From: CAVWUA01 sp963758025
Lineage (GTDB): Bacteria; Planctomycetota; Planctomycetia; Isosphaerales; Isosphaeraceae
Reading direction: 5' to 3'
NCBI GenBank assembly: GCA_963758025.1
Contig: CAVWUA010000004.1
Coordinates: 1-64,000, forward strand
DNA length: 64,000 bases
Notes under the pieces: generated by a model
Database searches by the model: none
Told to the model about the DNA's origin: nothing
The model's input: only the letters and a program-made list of their open reading frames with translations
Part shown: positions 1 through 9,220 of the stretch, piece by piece
Numbering within the stretch: the stretch's first letter is position 1
How the letters are laid out: each line of letters starts with the position of its first letter
Translations under genes and position numbers: made by a program

Positions 1-210
1 GAGCCGCTCCCGCGCGTCGGGTAAGCGTCTGATTTGTAGGTGACCTACGTCAGTTTCTCGACGGATGCCGATAGGCGTCCCACTGCCGGTCACCGCTTGG
101 CTCATGATGGATACCGGGGTGGTGGTTCACCAGGTCCTCTGAATCGTTACAATCGGACCGCTTCGTCGAGTCTCTCGTCAGACCGTACCGACCCCTGAAC
201 CGACGAGGCC

Positions 211-717
211 GTGAAAAAAGACCGGCCCCCCCGACGGCGACGCCTGAAAGGGGAGCGAGGCCGTGGGACACTGGCCAAGGAGAAGCCGCCAATCTTCGGG
301 ATGCTGCAGCGGGGCGGTGAGGTCGTGATCCGGATGCTGGAGAATGTCAAGCAGGCGACCATCGGCCCCTTGATCGAGCGGACGATCGCCAAGGGGAGCT
401 TGGTGTATACCGATGAGTACGACATCGACAGCCGGCTGGTCGAGTGGGGTTATGACCACGATACGGTGTGCCATGCGGCGGGTGAATACGCCCGGGACGA
501 CGACCAGGATGGATTCTGCGAGGTGCATGTCAACACCCTGGAAGGGTTCTGGTCCCTTCTGCGTTCGTGGCTCCGTCCCGATCGAGGTATTCCTCAGGAG
601 AGCCTGCCGCTGTACCTGGGATTCTTCGAGTTCACCCACAACCTCAGGGCTCGTGGAAAGAGACTGTTGGAGTCGCTGATTTGCCTCTTGTTGGCACCAC
701 CCTGCAATCCATCTTGA
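211..717 (+). pseudogene. IS1595-family (ISXO2-like) transposase, 5'-truncated remnant
   Basis: The 168-residue reading frame carries the C-terminal two thirds of an ISXO2-like DDE transposase domain. Visible landmarks are FGMLQRGG (about residue 29), VYTDEY (about 66-71) with a catalytic-type Asp, and the family signature NTLEGFWSLL (about 108-117) holding the catalytic Glu. Full-length relatives are usually near 300 residues, with an N-terminal zinc ribbon and the first catalytic Asp. Both are absent here, and the frame upstream of the GTG at 211 hits a stop at once. I therefore call it a dead fragment rather than a working element. No flanking terminal repeats or target duplication are evident. 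Confidence 0.75.
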
Positions 718-725
718 GCCAACAC

Positions 726-762
726 AAAAAGGGGTGGCACCCTCCAGGTGCCACCCCTTTTT
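726..762. terminator. Bidirectional rho-independent terminator
   Basis: A perfect 11-bp stem (731-741 with 747-757, loop CTCCA) is flanked by five A on the left and five T on the right, so it can end transcription from both sides. It lies between the rightward transposase remnant and the leftward haem protein gene. Confidence 0.85.
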
Positions 763-797
763 CCTATCCATTCCGACGTCGATCTTCAGCCTCCCGC

Positions 798-1346
798 TCA
801 CTTCACCGGCACCTCGTATCGGATGAAGCCGAGCAGGTCGCCCTTGTCCACACCGTGGCAGGTGGCGCAGCGATCGTGTACGGCCGGGACGACCGTCGCG
901 GCGTAGAGCGTCCGGTTGGGACCTTCACCGACAACTTTCTCGACGTAGGTTTTTCCCTCACGCATGGCCTTGGCGGCCTCTTTCTCAAATTCGGTCTTGG
1001 GGGCGTTCGCTTCGCCGAGCGGGGAACCGGTCGCATCGACAAGCCGGGCCGAGTGCCAGCCGCTCTTTTCCATCGCGCCGAAGACGTCCTTCGCCATCAT
1101 GATGGCGGGCGGTCCCTTGCGCCAGCGTTCCGTCACGGAGACGACCGCGTTCTTGTACAGCTCGTCCAGCATCTTGACTTCCTCGCGCGTTCGCTCCAGA
1201 GCGGCGTCATCCGGCTTCCCCTCCTCGGCTCCGACGGAAGGCCGGGCCATCATCGCCAGAATCGCCGCCGCCGCGGCCGTCGCGGCCAGCGAGCAACCGA
1301 CGCAACCCAGAACCGTCCATCGCCTTGCGTTTGTCCGAATCATCAA
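798..1346 (-). CDS. DUF3365 (Tll0287-like) single-haem c-type sensor protein
   Basis: A 182-residue exported protein with an N-terminal hydrophobic segment (about residues 10-35). The rest matches the DUF3365/Tll0287-like sensor domain: a helical ERTREEV region, the segment WRKGPPAIMMAKDVF, and one haem-binding CATCH motif near residues 160-164 close to the C-terminus. Proteins of this family bind one haem c outside the cytoplasm and are thought to sense redox state or small gases. The gene starts 36 bp after an Rrf2-type regulator on the same strand, so the two probably form a two-gene operon. The reading frame is intact. Confidence 0.85.
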   Translation of the reverse strand: MMIRTNARRWTVLGCVGCSLAATAAAAAILAMMARPSVGAEEGKPDDAALERTREEVKMLDELYKNAVVSVTERWRKGPPAIMMAKDVFGAMEKSGWHSARLVDATGSPLGEANAPKTEFEKEAAKAMREGKTYVEKVVGEGPNRTLYAATVVPAVHDRCATCHGVDKGDLLGFIRYEVPVK

Positions 1347-1382
1347 AGCTCCTCGATCTAAATGGGAGAGTGATTTCGAGGC

Positions 1383-1804
1383 TCATGTCATGAACGTGAC
1401 CAGCGCGCCCGTCCTCGGCAGCAGAGATTCCAGCGTCACGCTGTCCAGGTAATCCATCTGCCGGCGCTCTGCCTCGGCGAGGACCCCCCGCAAAACGCAC
1501 CCTGGCTGGATCACGCAGACATCCGGTGTCCCGACGCAGTCGAGCAGGTGCATCGATCCCTCAAAGGCCCGGATCACCGCCCCGACCGTGACTTCATGCA
1601 CCGGTTTCGCTAGCTCAATTCCTCCGCCTGGCCCTCGCATGTTACGCACATATCCCAGGCGACCGAGTTGATGGACGACTTTGCCGAGATGGGTGCCGAG
1701 ATCTGATAGAACTCCGCCACCTCCGCCACCGTCGCCCGATCCGTTCGGGTCGCCAGGTAGAGCAGGGTCCGCAGCGCGAAATCCGTCTGCAACGACAGCC
1801 GCAT
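1383..1804 (-). CDS. Rrf2-family transcriptional regulator, NsrR-like (frameshifted)
   Basis: The N-terminus (MRLSLQTDFALRTLLYLA) is the Rrf2 winged-helix DNA-binding start. After a one-base frame change near 1700 the protein continues with GKVVHQLGRLGYV, RGPGGGIELAKP and a cluster-binding segment with three cysteines (LLDCVG, DVCV, PGCVL). The spacing resembles the iron-sulphur ligands of NsrR. NsrR proteins sense nitric oxide through an Fe-S cluster and usually repress NO-detoxification genes. Joining the frames gives about 140 residues, the family length. The break is most simply one missing base. The downstream haem protein gene is the obvious target besides itself. Confidence 0.8.
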
Positions 1805-1833
1805 CGAGCCTCCACTTCCGATTCCAGTAATTG

Positions 1834-1870
1834 CTGTACCGAAAATACAGGTTTAGGTGAACCGAGTCAA
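1834..1870 (-). promoter_or_regulatory. Promoter with overlapping palindromic operator for the Rrf2 gene
   Basis: Read on the minus strand, TTGACT (1870-1865) and TATTTT (1847-1842) are separated by exactly 17 bp, a good sigma-70-type promoter. The inverted repeat CTGTA-N7-TACAG (1834-1850) lies over the -10 element, about 30 bp before the start codon at 1804. This is the arrangement expected for autorepression by the Rrf2 regulator. The assignment of the binding protein is inference. Confidence 0.6.
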
Positions 1871-1923
1871 GCGGACGGAAAAGCGATTCTCTTAAGTCTT
1901 TGTAATAGAACAAGAAACGTCCG

Positions 1924-2024
1924 GTGGATTCGGTCAATGTCCGCTGCGCCGACCGAACCCAAACTGGGGAAACGTTCCGTGGATTCGGTCAATGTCCGCT
2001 GCGCCGACCGAACCCAAACTGGGG
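1924..2024. repeat. Two direct copies of a 46-bp repeat
   Basis: A 46-bp sequence at 1924-1969 is repeated at 1979-2024, a period of 55 bp. The preceding GAAACGT is also shared. Each copy carries an inverted repeat TTCGGTC...GACCGAA (arms 15 bp apart) and could fold as a small hairpin. It lies between the 3' end of the diadenylate cyclase gene and the promoter of the Rrf2 gene. Confidence 0.85.
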
Positions 2025-2035
2025 GGAGGGGGCCG

Positions 2036-2936
2036 TCAAAGCTCGTCGATATCGCGGGAGCGGGGTTTTTGAATATCGGTGACGAGCAGGCCCTTTTTGA
2101 AGATGGAGACGGTGCCGGTGGACTGGGAGACGCAGATGGCGATGGCGTCGGTGGAGACGGTGATGCCGGCGGCGGCCTCGTGGCGGGCACCGAGGCCCTG
2201 GGGCAGGGGCTCTTCCAGCTTGCCCTGGGGCACCAGGTAACGGCCGGCGCTGAGGATGACGCCGTCGCCCCGGATGAGGAAGGCGCCGTCGATGGCGGAG
2301 AATTCCTTGATCGTCTCCTCCAGGCGGGGGTCGAGCACGTTGCGTTCGTCCTCGGGGTAGCCGTGGAAGGGGTTGATGACGAGCTGGCGGCTTTGCGAGA
2401 GGACCCGGTCGCTGTCTCCCAGGACGAAGAGGGTGCCGACGGTTCGCCCTTCGCGGCCTTCCAGGCCCAGTTCGCTGGCGAGGGTCAGCAGGCGCTCGAA
2501 GACGGCGGGCTTGACGTCGGGGGCGAGCGGATCGGCCGCAAGCGACGAGAACATCTCGATCTCGGTCCCCAGGTCGAGCACGATGATCATGTCGATCGTG
2601 CCCGAGCCGTCGATGCCCGTCACCCAGAGGATGCGATCGCTATGGTGAATCAGGCCCTCGACCGACGGCGACGAGGGTGGCGATCTTGATCGAGCCGGCC
2701 CGGGTCATCGGGATGTCAGGGACGCGAACCACGGCGCAGAGGTCGCCCCAGCCGTCGGGGGCGCGGAACTCCGACCGGCGCGTGACCAGGATCACGCGGA
2801 AGTCCACATCCTGGATCAGGTCGACAAGGTCGGCATCCTCCTCGACCACGTCCGCGGCGAGCATCACGACGCGCGCGCCGACCTCGCGAGCGATCGCGTG
2901 GGCGTGGCGGACCAGGCTTCGCGTGAGGATCTTCAC
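2036..2936 (-). CDS. dacZ: Diadenylate cyclase, DacZ-like: pyruvate-kinase-C-like domain plus DisA_N domain (frameshifted)
   Basis: The C-terminal 190 residues form a DisA_N (DAC) domain, with DGAFLIRGDGVI and GLGARHEAAAGIT as the two active-site motifs. The enzyme would condense two ATP into cyclic di-AMP. The first 110 residues (VKILTRSLVRHAHAIA to KIATLVAV) resemble the pyruvate kinase C-terminal domain found in archaeal DacZ. The two halves are in different frames. Removing one G near 2666 joins them smoothly. The usual RHR motif reads RHE here. The GTG start at 2936 would overlap the stop of the upstream gene (GTGA) once a run of C at 2954-2960 is corrected, suggesting translational coupling. 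Confidence 0.8.
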
Positions 2937-4754
2937 GGCCGGGGTTTCTCGGTGGGGGGGAGACCGGAAACTCAAGAGCCACGCCCAGCAGTCCCAGGTT
3001 GTCGAGCGTCCCGGGTTCGCTCTTCATGCCCGTCTGCTCGAACCGCAAGACGTTTGGGCCGGGACGGAGCAATCCTTCGGGAACGGGCAGCCGGATTCGC
3101 GTCGGCGTTTCGTTACGGGTGCTGACGTGCCGGTTCAGCGTGTCGAACGGCTGACCGTTGAGGAGAACCTTGGTGAGCAGTTGCCCTTTGCGGACGAGGT
3201 CGGAGAAGTCGAGATTGCCGGTCTCGCCGATGACCTGTACCACGTCGAGCACGACCGTTGGCGAACCGTCGGGAACGGCTTCGAGGGTAAAGGGAATTTC
3301 GAGAGTCCCTCCCTCGGGCTGGGGCGGGTCAAGTTGCTCGTCGTAGCGGTGGCCGAGATGATGATGAGAGGGGTCGAGCACGATCCGCCGCCCCTGTCCG
3401 TGAACCTCCAGCGCCGAGAGCCGCTGGCGGGGGACATCTACCGTGCCGACATACGGCACCTGGAGCCGGAGCGTCTCAACGTTGACCTCCCTGAGGACGC
3501 CCTCGACCCGATCCAGGTTACGCGGATCGTGGCCGGGGGTCGAGCGCCACCAGGCTTGAACCCACAGACCGGCAATTGGCTCGGAGGGAACTGTCGTCCG
3601 CTCGAAGTAGATGCCGGAAACCTCCGACCAGTCCAGGGGGGTCGTCTGGTCGTCCATCGCCAGGGTCAAACCCTGGGGGTTCGCGTCGCGGACGTGACCG
3701 AAGATCTGATCTCCCGTGACGAGCCGGGCCTCATCCTGGTGCGGTTCAATCTCCAACAGACCGACCGGCTCGGCGAACCGAACGAGGCGAAGATCATCGA
3801 GATGTGAGGCCAGGTTGTCCGGGGGATCGGTGCCGTCGAGGATCTCGCTCGCCAGTCGGATCTCGACCAGGGGACCACCCGGACCATCGCCGTGAGCCAG
3901 CTCGAATCCATCGACCGCCAGGTCAGTCCGTTCCGGTCCGAATCGCACGGTCAGCAGGTGCCAGCCGGGCTTTCGCAGGAGGTGCTGAACGGTCAGCGTC
4001 GGACCGCTACCCCGGGTGCGGACGGCCAGGGTTTCCCCATCCCAGCCGAGAATCGCCTGGATGGTTTCCTGGCCCATGCGGCCCCGGAAGGTCAAATCGA
4101 CGAACCAGCGCTGTTCGGGAACAACGACGCCGGAGTCATGATAGGCGATTTCCAGACGGCCGGAACCGAGCGGTTCCTTGAGATGTCTGGTCAGCGAGGC
4201 TCCTCCCGCGGGCAGCCGGAGGCTGTGCTGCCCCTCCCGTTTCGGCTCATCGTCAACCTCGGCCAGCCCGGCGAGTGACGACCAGCGGGATGGGTCGATG
4301 GTTTCAAATCCCTCTTGAAAGACCTGGACCTCTCCCGGTCGCTGGAGCAACGCACGAACCGCCGCGCGCTGGATGGTCAGCGCCGAGCCACCGGGACCAT
4401 CTTCCAGCCGGACCGTCTCCTCATCGACCGCGCCGAGCCGAGCCGAAATCCGGTCATTTATCCCGAACTCAACCTGGAACGGGGGCGCCCCAGGGCCGGG
4501 TCGGGACCAGGCCCCGTGACCTCGATCCGATCGAGGGTTTCCAGGGGCAAGGCCGGTCCTCCACCATCGGGCAGGAAGCGGAATCCGGCGTCCGCATCAC
4601 CGACAATTCGGCCCGTTCGGGAGGGACCTTCCGGCTGCTTGGCCGTCTCGACACGCTGGCCGGGCCAGACCGCGCCTTGCTCTGCTTGAGCCGGCCGGAG
4701 AACGCCGATCATCCCGAGAATCAGCAGCACGCCGCGGACATGGTTCGTGTTCAT
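2933..4754 (-). CDS. Secreted planctomycete protein of unknown function, LamG-like (frameshifted)
   Basis: The protein starts MNTNHVRGVLLILGMIGVL, a signal peptide ending near AQAEQ. A short beta-rich segment follows (GRIVGDADAGF...LPLETLDRIEV). After a frame change near 4480 comes a long beta-sandwich-like region (EGFETIDPSRW, then WFVDLTFRGR, then GWHLLTVRFGP, then DDLRLVRFAEP) that looks concanavalin/LamG-like. The C-terminus is FSDLVRKGQL and RPGPNVLRFEQ. I know such proteins only as uncharacterised secreted proteins of planctomycetes. The 3' end lies in a seven-C run. One more C gives a stop overlapping the cyclase start codon. The total would be about 600 residues. Confidence 0.6.
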
Positions 4755-4914
4755 GGTGTTTGATTCTACGACGGCGTTCACCCGGGCAGCAAGCTCGAAC
4801 CGCCAATGGGAAGGAGCCGCTGACGGACTCGGTTTTTCTTCGACGTGGCCGGGTCCGGAGGGTAAAACAGGCGGGAGATTCTGGTCTTTCCCCGTTCCAT
4901 GAGGTGTTTTCCCC

Positions 4915-5831
4915 ATGCGGTTGACTCTCCTGCATTGTGCGATGATGTTCACCGTCAGTCTCTTCGGGCTGTGCGAAACATCCCCGGCGGCCGAGCCGGA
5001 CGGACCGTTGCGAATCATCGTCTTCGGCGCCCATCCCGACGACTGCGAGCTGGACGCCGGCGGCACCGCCGCGCGCTGGGCGAAGCTCGGTCACAAGGTC
5101 AAGTTCGTCGCCACGACCAACGGCGACATCGGCCATCACGAAATGGCCGGGGCGATCCTCGCCCGCCGCCGCGCGGCCGAGGTCCAGCAAGTGCGCGCGA
5201 GATCCTCGGCGTGACGACCGAGGTCCTCGACAACCACGACGGCGAGCTGATGCCCACCCTGGAGAACCGCAAGACGATCATCCGCCTGATCCGCGACTGG
5301 AAGGCGGACCTCGTGATCTCACCGAGGCCCAACGACTACCACCCCGACCACCGTTACACCGGCATCCTCGTCCAGGACGCCGCGTTCATGGTCATCGTGC
5401 CGAGCTTCTGCCCCGACGTGCCCGCTTTGCGCGAGAACCCGGTCTTCCTGTACAGCGAGGACACGTTCCAGAAGCCGAACCCGTTCGAGCCGGATGTCGT
5501 CGTGCCAATCGACCCGGTTCTTGACCAGAAGGTGGCGTGCGTGGACGCCCTGGAGTCGCAGTTCTACGAGTGGAACCCCTGGCTGTTCGGCTATCTGGAT
5601 GAGGTTCCCGAAGGCAAGACCGAGCGGCTGGAATGGACCCGGAAGCGCACGCTCCAGCGTTACGGGGCCGTGGCCGATCGCTTTCGCAAGGAACTGGCCG
5701 AATGGGTCGGTCCGGAGAAGGCGCAAGACGTGAAGGCCGCCGAGGCGTTCGAGATCTGCGAGTACGGCACTCAGCCGACCCGCGAGGATCTGCAACGGCT
5801 GTTCCCCTTCTTCGGTGACGAGACGAAGTGA
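4915..5831 (+). CDS. PIG-L/LmbE-family deacetylase, secreted (frameshifted)
   Basis: A signal peptide (about residues 1-25, ending SPAAEP) precedes the PIG-L fold. The zinc-binding motif AHPDDCE lies near residue 40, the second metal motif RPNDYHPDHRYT about 100 residues later, and the C-terminus is WTRKRTLQRYG. The family removes acetyl groups from N-acetylglucosamine-type or other N-acyl substrates with a zinc ion. Planctomycetes carry many exported versions whose substrates are unknown. The frame changes once near 5190-5205, just before REILGVTTEVLD, most simply a lost base. The joined length of about 305 residues is normal. Confidence 0.85.
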
Positions 5832-5866
5832 ACTCGTCCCATCGTCGCGAGCGATCAAAAGAGCGA

Positions 5867-5917
5867 GACCCCCGGACCTCGCCGGCCGCATCGTCGCGGC
5901 CGGCGGGCTCGGGGGTC
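5867..5917. terminator. Strong hairpin between convergent genes
   Basis: GACCCCCG (5867-5874) pairs with CGGGGGTC (5910-5917), and CGCCGGCCGC (5880-5889) pairs with GCGGCCGGCG (5896-5905) around a six-base loop. No T-run follows. It sits between the deacetylase gene and a leftward lipoprotein gene, so a transcription-ending role for both is likely but not proven. Confidence 0.6.
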
Positions 5918-5964
5918 CCGCGTGATCGAGTCGAACGCTCGGCGTCACCGAACCTCGTCGATCC

Positions 5965-6578
5965 TCAGGGGGCCGTCGCCATCGGCGGGCCACCGCAACG
6001 GCGGAGGTGGTCCTTGTCGATGTAAACGACCTCAACCCGGTGATCGAGGTGGTGGAACGGGATCGGGTAGTCCGACCAGTACAGCTCGTCGAAGTACACC
6101 GTGCACTTGTAGTGGCAGTGCACGAGCTGGCAAGGGCCGGCCAGCGGATAGACCTTGCACGGGTCCACCTTGTCGCCGATCTTCTCGATGAGGAAGCGGA
6201 CGTTGTTCCGCTGGACCTCGTAGAACGGCTCTGATCCGTGGCGGAACTTGGGCACCTTCGTCCCAGACCTCGGCCTCGCTGGGCGGGTCGAGGCAGGTCG
6301 GCGGCGCGAATTCGCCGGGGATCGGGTCGAGAATCGGCACCCGGTCCCGCTCTTCCCGGTGCGATGTCCTCTTCCAGCCGCTGCTGTTGCGACGGCAGGA
6401 TCGGCCAGGCGAACGACCAGCCGGTCGCCGCAGGATCCAGCGGCGAGATATTGCGGAAGACGTACGAGAGGCCGCAGCCGACCGTGCCGGTGGAAACGAA
6501 CGCGAGCATGGCACCCGTCAGCAGGCCGCGAACCCAGCGCGGGGTGAGCGGACCACGGTGCCGCGCGGATCGGGTCAT
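5965..6578 (-). CDS. Planctomycete lipoprotein of unknown function (frameshifted)
   Basis: The start at 6578 is fixed by AAGGAGGGG eight bases upstream. The N-terminus has a hydrophobic stretch ending in a lipobox-like STGTVGCG (Cys near residue 35). Two frame changes (near 6365 and 6255) join the segments LPSQQQRLEEDIAPG, VPILDPIPGEFAPPTCLDPP and FYEVQRNNVRFLIEKIGDKVDPC. The last leads into a Cys/His-containing end (CQLVHCHYKCTVYFDE). I recognise the DPIPGEFAP and QRNNV...DPC pattern as a conserved planctomycete hypothetical family, but no function is known to me. Joined length is about 200 residues. Confidence 0.6.
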
Positions 6579-6839
6579 CGTAACTCCCCTCCTTGGGAAC
6601 GTAGCGCAAACGGGCCGGTAGGGTTTCCTGCCCCTCCGACAACGGCGCCGATGCCGCTAAACTGAGCGGTCGGCCGGTTCGGTTCGCCCTTCCGGCGACA
6701 GCCGACCGCCATTCGTGCTGTTGTTATCGAACGGCTCCCGTCCTGTTCTGAGGAAAATTTCGGATAAAACCACCAAATTCCTCTTGCAACGCAAATTCAG
6801 GACGAGCCTCTCCTGAGATCGTATTGTCGGAGAACCGCG

Positions 6840-7686
6840 ATGGTTGGCTATAGCCTGATTCTCCTCGCCGGGCTTTCGTGCGGGATTCTCGACGACGATG
6901 CGAAGGACCGCCCTGGCTCGCGAACTGGCCGCCCTGGAGTCGCCCGTCGCCGAGACGCGTGGGTCGGCCGCCGTGCGATTGGGACGGCTCGACGGAAAAG
7001 CCGCGCCGGCGGTGCCCGCCCTGAGCCGCGTGCTCCGAGACGATCCCGACGCGAACGTGCGGGGCTACGCCGCGACCGCCCTGGGGCAGATCGGCCCAGG
7101 CGCCGCGCAAGGGGTGCCGGCCCTGGTCGAGAGCGTGGAAAACGATCCCGAAATCGATGTCCGGCGCCGGGCGGTCGTCGCCCTCGGCGAGATCGGACCG
7201 CCAGCCCGAGCGGCGATCGGCACGCTCCGAGGACTGCTCAACGATCCCGAGCCGCTGCACCGTCGGATCGCCGCCTCAGCCCTCGGTTCGATCGGCCCAG
7301 ATGCCGCGCCGGCCGTCGAGGATCTCCTCAGTTTGGTTCAGCGGGATGACGATGCCATCGCCCGCCGGGAGGCCCTGAAGGCCGCGGCCCGGATCGGGCG
7401 ACCCCGGCCGGCGATCCTCGCCGCGCTGCTGACCGCGCTGGCAGGGGATGATTCCGCGATCCGTCGAGAGGCGATTGTCGGTCTTGGCCAGATCACCCCG
7501 CCCGCGGTCGAGGCCCGCGCCGCGCTTCACGCCGCGGCGAGAGAGGATGATCCCACCATTTCCGACGCCGCGCGGGAGACCTTGCGGCAGATCGACCGGG
7601 CGGAATCTACCCATGAAAAAAGGCCAGGTGGCATTGAGCCACCCGGCCACTCGGGAGCAAACGGTTGCGTCGGCCCGGCTCAGTAG
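6840..7686 (+). CDS. HEAT-repeat protein, probably exported (frameshifted)
   Basis: Six or so HEAT repeats of about 36 residues are visible. Typical units are AVRLGRLDGKAAPAVPAL, AATALGQIGPGAAQGVPAL and AVVALGEIGPPARAAIGTL. Such alpha-solenoids serve as protein-binding scaffolds. The likely N-terminus is MVGYSLILLAGLSCGILDDD at 6840, a signal or anchor segment, which joins the repeat frame through a one-base shift near 6895. At the 3' end the frame runs through a terminator hairpin into the next gene. A stop at 7614-7616 in another frame is a more natural end, so the C-terminus is uncertain. Confidence 0.65.
7616..7648 (-). terminator. Rho-independent terminator of the BON-domain gene
   Basis: On the minus strand an 11-bp stem (7648-7638 with 7632-7622, one mismatch, loop of five) is followed by six T. 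It lies 30 bp after the stop codon of the BON protein. Confidence 0.75.
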
Positions 7687-8432
7687 GCCAGGATGCCGAA
7701 CGGATAGGGCGTGAAGAACGGTCGGGTGTAGTGCTTGCGGAAATCAAGCCACCAGATGCCGTCATCCCAGCGGAGGGTCACCGCGCGCCAGTCGAGCGGG
7801 ACCTCGGGGTAGGGGTAGAAGGGTCCGATGTTCGGCCAGGCCTGCCAGGGGTAGGCAGTCGGGTAGCCCACGGCCGAATAGTTCGGATAGGGGGCGTAGC
7901 TGGGCCACGCGTAGTTCGGGGAGCCGGGCATCGCCGCTTGCGTGGCGCCGGGGACGGCCGCGCCTTCGGGGACCGGGCCGCCGTAGTTCATCATGCCGCC
8001 GTCCATCGGCGCGCCCATCGCGGCGCCATCATAGATGACCTCACCACCGCCGTGGCCATGGTGAAGGCCCATGGCCACCTGGGGAACCTGCGTGGGGGCC
8101 GGCTGGAAGTCCGCCGGGCGGACGTTCCGGTCGCCGACGATGCGGAGGTTGTTGACGACGTTCACCACGCCGGGGACCTGCCGCGCCCGGACGATCGCCT
8201 CCGCCTTCAAGGACGGGCTGGCGACCGTGCCGGCCAGCGTGACCACGCCGCTATGGGACTCAATCTCGATCTGCGAGGCCGCCAGGCCAGAGCTGGCACG
8301 CAGGGCGGAAGCCACCGCGTCGGCGGTCATTTGATTACGGCTCGGGGTGGTCCCCTGCGCCAGGGCCGGAGCGGCCACCGTCAGGGCCAGCAGGCCGAGC
8401 GCCGTCGAAATCCATTTCCGAGAGACCAACAT
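7680..8432 (-). CDS. BON-domain protein, secreted
   Basis: The intact 250-residue frame starts with a signal peptide (MLVSRKWISTALGLLAL, cleavage near ALAQG). One BON domain follows at about residues 35-105, with the characteristic IEIESHSGVVTLAGTVAS and ARQVPGVVNVVNNL. BON domains bind phospholipids or other envelope components. The second half is low-complexity, rich in Gly, Tyr, Pro and Met. It ends in a conserved Trp/Tyr-rich tail (GIWWLDFRKHYTRPFF) seen in other planctomycete exported proteins. A role at the outer or cytoplasmic membrane surface is inferred. Confidence 0.85.
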   Translation of the reverse strand: MLVSRKWISTALGLLALTVAAPALAQGTTPSRNQMTADAVASALRASSGLAASQIEIESHSGVVTLAGTVASPSLKAEAIVRARQVPGVVNVVNNLRIVGDRNVRPADFQPAPTQVPQVAMGLHHGHGGGEVIYDGAAMGAPMDGGMMNYGGPVPEGAAVPGATQAAMPGSPNYAWPSYAPYPNYSAVGYPTAYPWQAWPNIGPFYPYPEVPLDWRAVTLRWDDGIWWLDFRKHYTRPFFTPYPFGILAY

Positions 8433-8645
8433 GGGCGTATCCTTCTCCCGCCTTCATGGCCGACTATCGGCACCGAACGTCGAGCGGGACGTGTCGTTCG
8501 GGTCGTGGAAGTCCGAAAGGGCGGTACGTTGTGAGAGACCGGCAGGAGCTGTGGGACGGGGCTGCAAGCGCAAAGGGCCGATCGACCGCACCGGGCCGAC
8601 GGCCGAACTATGGCGCACGAAATCCAGGCGGTCAAATGCGCGGCC

Positions 8646-8674
8646 AAAAAAAAACCGGGACCCCACGGTCCCGG
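8646..8674 (-). terminator. Rho-independent terminator
   Basis: On the minus strand CCGGGACC (8674-8667) pairs with GGTCCCGG (8662-8655) around a four-base loop, followed by nine T. It ends the small membrane protein gene at 8721-9044. Confidence 0.85.
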
Positions 8675-8720
8675 CTTTCCAAGTCGAACAGACGTCACAC
8701 TTTCGGCGTGGACGATTTTT

Positions 8721-9044
8721 TCAGCTCGCGGCGTTCGGCTCCGGGCTCACCCGCAGGACCGACGGACCGGTCGGATCGGTCGAGCCACTTCCCACGGTCA
8801 CACCGATCAGAAGGGCTGTCATGGTCCCGCCGGCAAACAGGGCGAATTCCGAGTCGTGCCGGCCGCATAAGGCTCCGGCGATTCCCAGCCCGACCAGTGC
8901 GATGACAAACCCGACCCGGCCTCGTTCCGCCCATCGAGTCGCCGGTAAGAGTCGCGTCAGGCAAAGGGCAGCCACCCCGCAGACCTGAAAGAACATTACC
9001 AGAAATTCGAGAATCTCACGGGAATCGACGTTGGCGAACACCAT
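8721..9044 (-). CDS. Small three-helix membrane protein, paralogue of the 37.4 kb gene
   Basis: About 107 residues with three hydrophobic segments: EFLVMFFQVCGVAALCL, FVIALVGLGIAGALC and FALFAGGTMTALLIGV. The start at 9044 is chosen because AAGGAGGGAG lies just upstream. An upstream GTG would include the ribosome site. The core PATRWAERGR...GLGIAG...FALFAGGTM matches PATRWADTGR...GLGLAG...LTLFAGGSM in the gene at 37413-37877, so the two are paralogues. Function is unknown. The gene is monocistronic with its own terminator. Confidence 0.65.
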   Translation of the reverse strand: MVFANVDSREILEFLVMFFQVCGVAALCLTRLLPATRWAERGRVGFVIALVGLGIAGALCGRHDSEFALFAGGTMTALLIGVTVGSGSTDPTGPSVLRVSPEPNAAS

Positions 9045-9220
9045 ACAGGCTCCCTCCTTGGGCACTGTAAGTGACGTTTACGGATAGGTTTTGAGCGTTG
9101 GGGCAGGTCGAGGTGAGTTAGACGGATTTCTCTAAAGCAAGGACGGTGCCAAACCCGAAAGAACATCGATTCCCCGCGAAACCGGGGACCGCTCCGGCAA
9201 TTCAAGACGAGAACTTGAGA

